From contig NZ_VOBG01000001.1 in assembly GCF_008369295.1 (NCBI RefSeq), forward strand, positions 1 to 64,000: 64,000 nt of DNA, given 5' to 3'. The notes under the pieces are model-generated. The model had not been told where the DNA came from and made no database searches. It was given only the letters and a program-made list of their open reading frames with translations. This DNA is from Pseudomonas sp. ANT_H4 (lineage in GTDB: Bacteria; Pseudomonadota; Gammaproteobacteria; Pseudomonadales; Pseudomonadaceae). Position numbers and translations under genes: made by a program. Shown here in pieces: positions 62,770-64,000 of this stretch (its first letter is position 1; each line of letters starts with the position of its first letter).

Positions 62770-63956
62770 TCCGGGAATGTGCAGGATTGGCCCTGCCAAT
62801 TGGTGTACTGCAGGTACTCACCATCACTGCGCCGCTCAAGGGTCGGCTGGCCGATGATCAAGTCCAGGGGCACCGTGTATTTGCCGGTCTTGTGGGGCAG
62901 CACGTATTCCGGCACGGCGATGTTGGACAGCCGGCGTTTCATGCGGCTGACCAGGGCGACGGCGGCGCTGATATCGGTGCGAAAAGCCTGAGAGCCTGGG
63001 GAGAACGGCATGAAGTGGTACAGGTAATGGGGCTGGATGCCGTGGCGATAGAGCTTGAGGCACAACTCCGCCATGGTCTCGTAATCGTCATTGATGCCAC
63101 TGAGCAGCGGGATGTTGGCAAACAGGATCGGGCATACCGAGCGCAGGCGCTTGACCGCCACCAGGAAATCCTCGGTCACTTCACGGGGATGGACTATGTG
63201 CAGGCCGATGGCGGTGACGTCGTGGCGACCGAGGATCTCCACCAGTTGCGGGGTGATGCGGTACGGATTGAAGGTCAGCGCGCGGGTGTGCAGGCGAATG
63301 ATCAGGTTCGGGCGAATGGCCCGCAGGTCACTGAGGTAGCCGTCTAGGTGCTTGTCGGAATGCATCAACGGCTCGCCGCCGCTGAGGATCACTTCGTCGA
63401 GTTGCGGGTTCTGGCGGATGTAGTCGAGGGTGTCGAGCCAGTCCTGCTTGCGCATCGAGCTTTTGACGGTTTGTTTTTCCAGGGTGCGCAGCGCTTCGTA
63501 GCAAAACTGGCAGTAGGCGTGGCAGACGTTGGCCAGGCGCAGGATGACGCGGTTGTCGTATTTGTGCTGGCAGATCGGTGTGACCATTTCATCGGGCAAC
63601 TCCCAGTTTTCCGACTCGCCGTCATAGCCCAGCGCCTGGGTGATGGGGCTGCTGTTCCAGTCCGGAATCAGTTGGCGCCAGAACGGATCATTGGCCAGGG
63701 GCCGCATGTGCTCATCGACTTTGATCAGCCCCAGGGTGTAGGGCGTTACGGTGAGCTTGCGGTTTTCCAGGTGTTCGCCGATGCGTTGCAGCCAGCCATC
63801 CTGCTCCAGGCCAGGGAAGTAACTAAGCAACTCGTCGAGCTTGGTCACCGCATTGCGTTGCTGCCATTTCCAGTCGCCCCAATTGTCCAGGTTGGTCACG
63901 GCCAACTGGTGGGTGTGCTGGAGTGCCGATACCCACGGTGACAGGGCCTCAGTCAT
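62766..63956 (-). CDS. Lysine-2,3-aminomutase-like radical SAM protein
   Basis: 396 residues, with AGGAGG six bases before the ATG. N-terminal NWGDWKWQQRNAVTKLDEL resembles KAM enzymes. The cluster-binding C145-HAY-C149-QF-C152, SGGEPL for SAM, and a PLP-lysine candidate K359 in TGKYTVPL near the C-terminus are all present, so the PLP/SAM/4Fe-4S set looks complete. KAM enzymes move an amino group from C2 to C3 of lysine or, in relatives, arginine or glutamate, while EpmB acts on lysine for EF-P. No efp or epmA is next to it; instead it heads a coupled operon with an aminotransferase and AzlCD. Confidence 0.85.
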   Translation of the reverse strand: MTEALSPWVSALQHTHQLAVTNLDNWGDWKWQQRNAVTKLDELLSYFPGLEQDGWLQRIGEHLENRKLTVTPYTLGLIKVDEHMRPLANDPFWRQLIPDWNSSPITQALGYDGESENWELPDEMVTPICQHKYDNRVILRLANVCHAYCQFCYEALRTLEKQTVKSSMRKQDWLDTLDYIRQNPQLDEVILSGGEPLMHSDKHLDGYLSDLRAIRPNLIIRLHTRALTFNPYRITPQLVEILGRHDVTAIGLHIVHPREVTEDFLVAVKRLRSVCPILFANIPLLSGINDDYETMAELCLKLYRHGIQPHYLYHFMPFSPGSQAFRTDISAAVALVSRMKRRLSNIAVPEYVLPHKTGKYTVPLDLIIGQPTLERRSDGEYLQYTNWQGQSCTFPE

Positions 63957-64000
63957 CTCTATTCCTCCTGAATTAAGCTGAACGTTGCCGCCCAGACTTA

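Overview
The window is chromosomal DNA from a fluorescent Pseudomonas (P. fluorescens group). This is inferred from a lysine monooxygenase pair (davBA), a pqqFABCDE cluster, a bioBFHCD operon, glcB, creD, ferrichrome-type ECF/receptor genes and REP doublets of the P. fluorescens type. From memory, the order from the acyl-CoA dehydrogenases through bio, comF, modE, srkA, rarD, glcB, the fiu-like genes and creD matches the P. aeruginosa PA0508 to PA0465 neighbourhood.

Region 1 (1-9711) is the right end of an integrated island. It is visibly AT-richer than the rest, begins with the tail of an IS3-family transposase, and ends at a duplicated 3' half of a CAT-anticodon tRNA gene followed by the tRNA's own terminator. 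Its centre (1000-8577) is a compact cargo: a membrane-anchored beta-rich protein, a calcineurin-like phosphoesterase with a C-terminal helical tail, a helical protein, two consecutive TRAFAC-type GTPases and a large GTPase-associated protein (GAP1-like). These resemble the GTPase-centred biological conflict systems predicted by comparative genomics, and this is the strongest candidate for a little-studied system in the window.

Region 2 (9712-26500) is metabolic. It holds a trimethylamine monooxygenase, an amidase/VOC pair with a divergent LysR regulator, an Lrp regulator with davB-davA (lysine to 5-aminovalerate), the PQQ cofactor cluster, a YqaE-type peptide, an orphan HTH antitoxin-like gene, and a class III aminotransferase with a divergent LysR regulator.

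Region 3 (26500-40600) has three paralogous long acyl-CoA dehydrogenases around a diguanylate cyclase. The last is preceded by two PsrA-like boxes and the cyclase by a perfect CRP/Vfr-type palindrome. The biotin operon follows, with divergent comF and then modE.

Region 4 (40600-58100) holds phoX, srkA, rarD, a GcvR-like ACT protein, glcB, a receiver-only response regulator, a cNMP/CBS/DUF294 protein coupled to an exonuclease, and an iron-uptake set (ECF sigma, FecR, TonB receptor, PepSY protein). The receptor reading frame is broken near its start by an apparent 4-base deletion.

Region 5 (58100-64000), on the minus strand, holds creD behind six repeats at an exact 11-bp period, and an unusual gene set. 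A lysine-2,3-aminomutase-like radical SAM enzyme, a HisC-like aminotransferase and the AzlC/AzlD exporter halves are coupled by overlaps. A D-2-hydroxyacid dehydrogenase follows, apparently separated from them by a later REP insertion.
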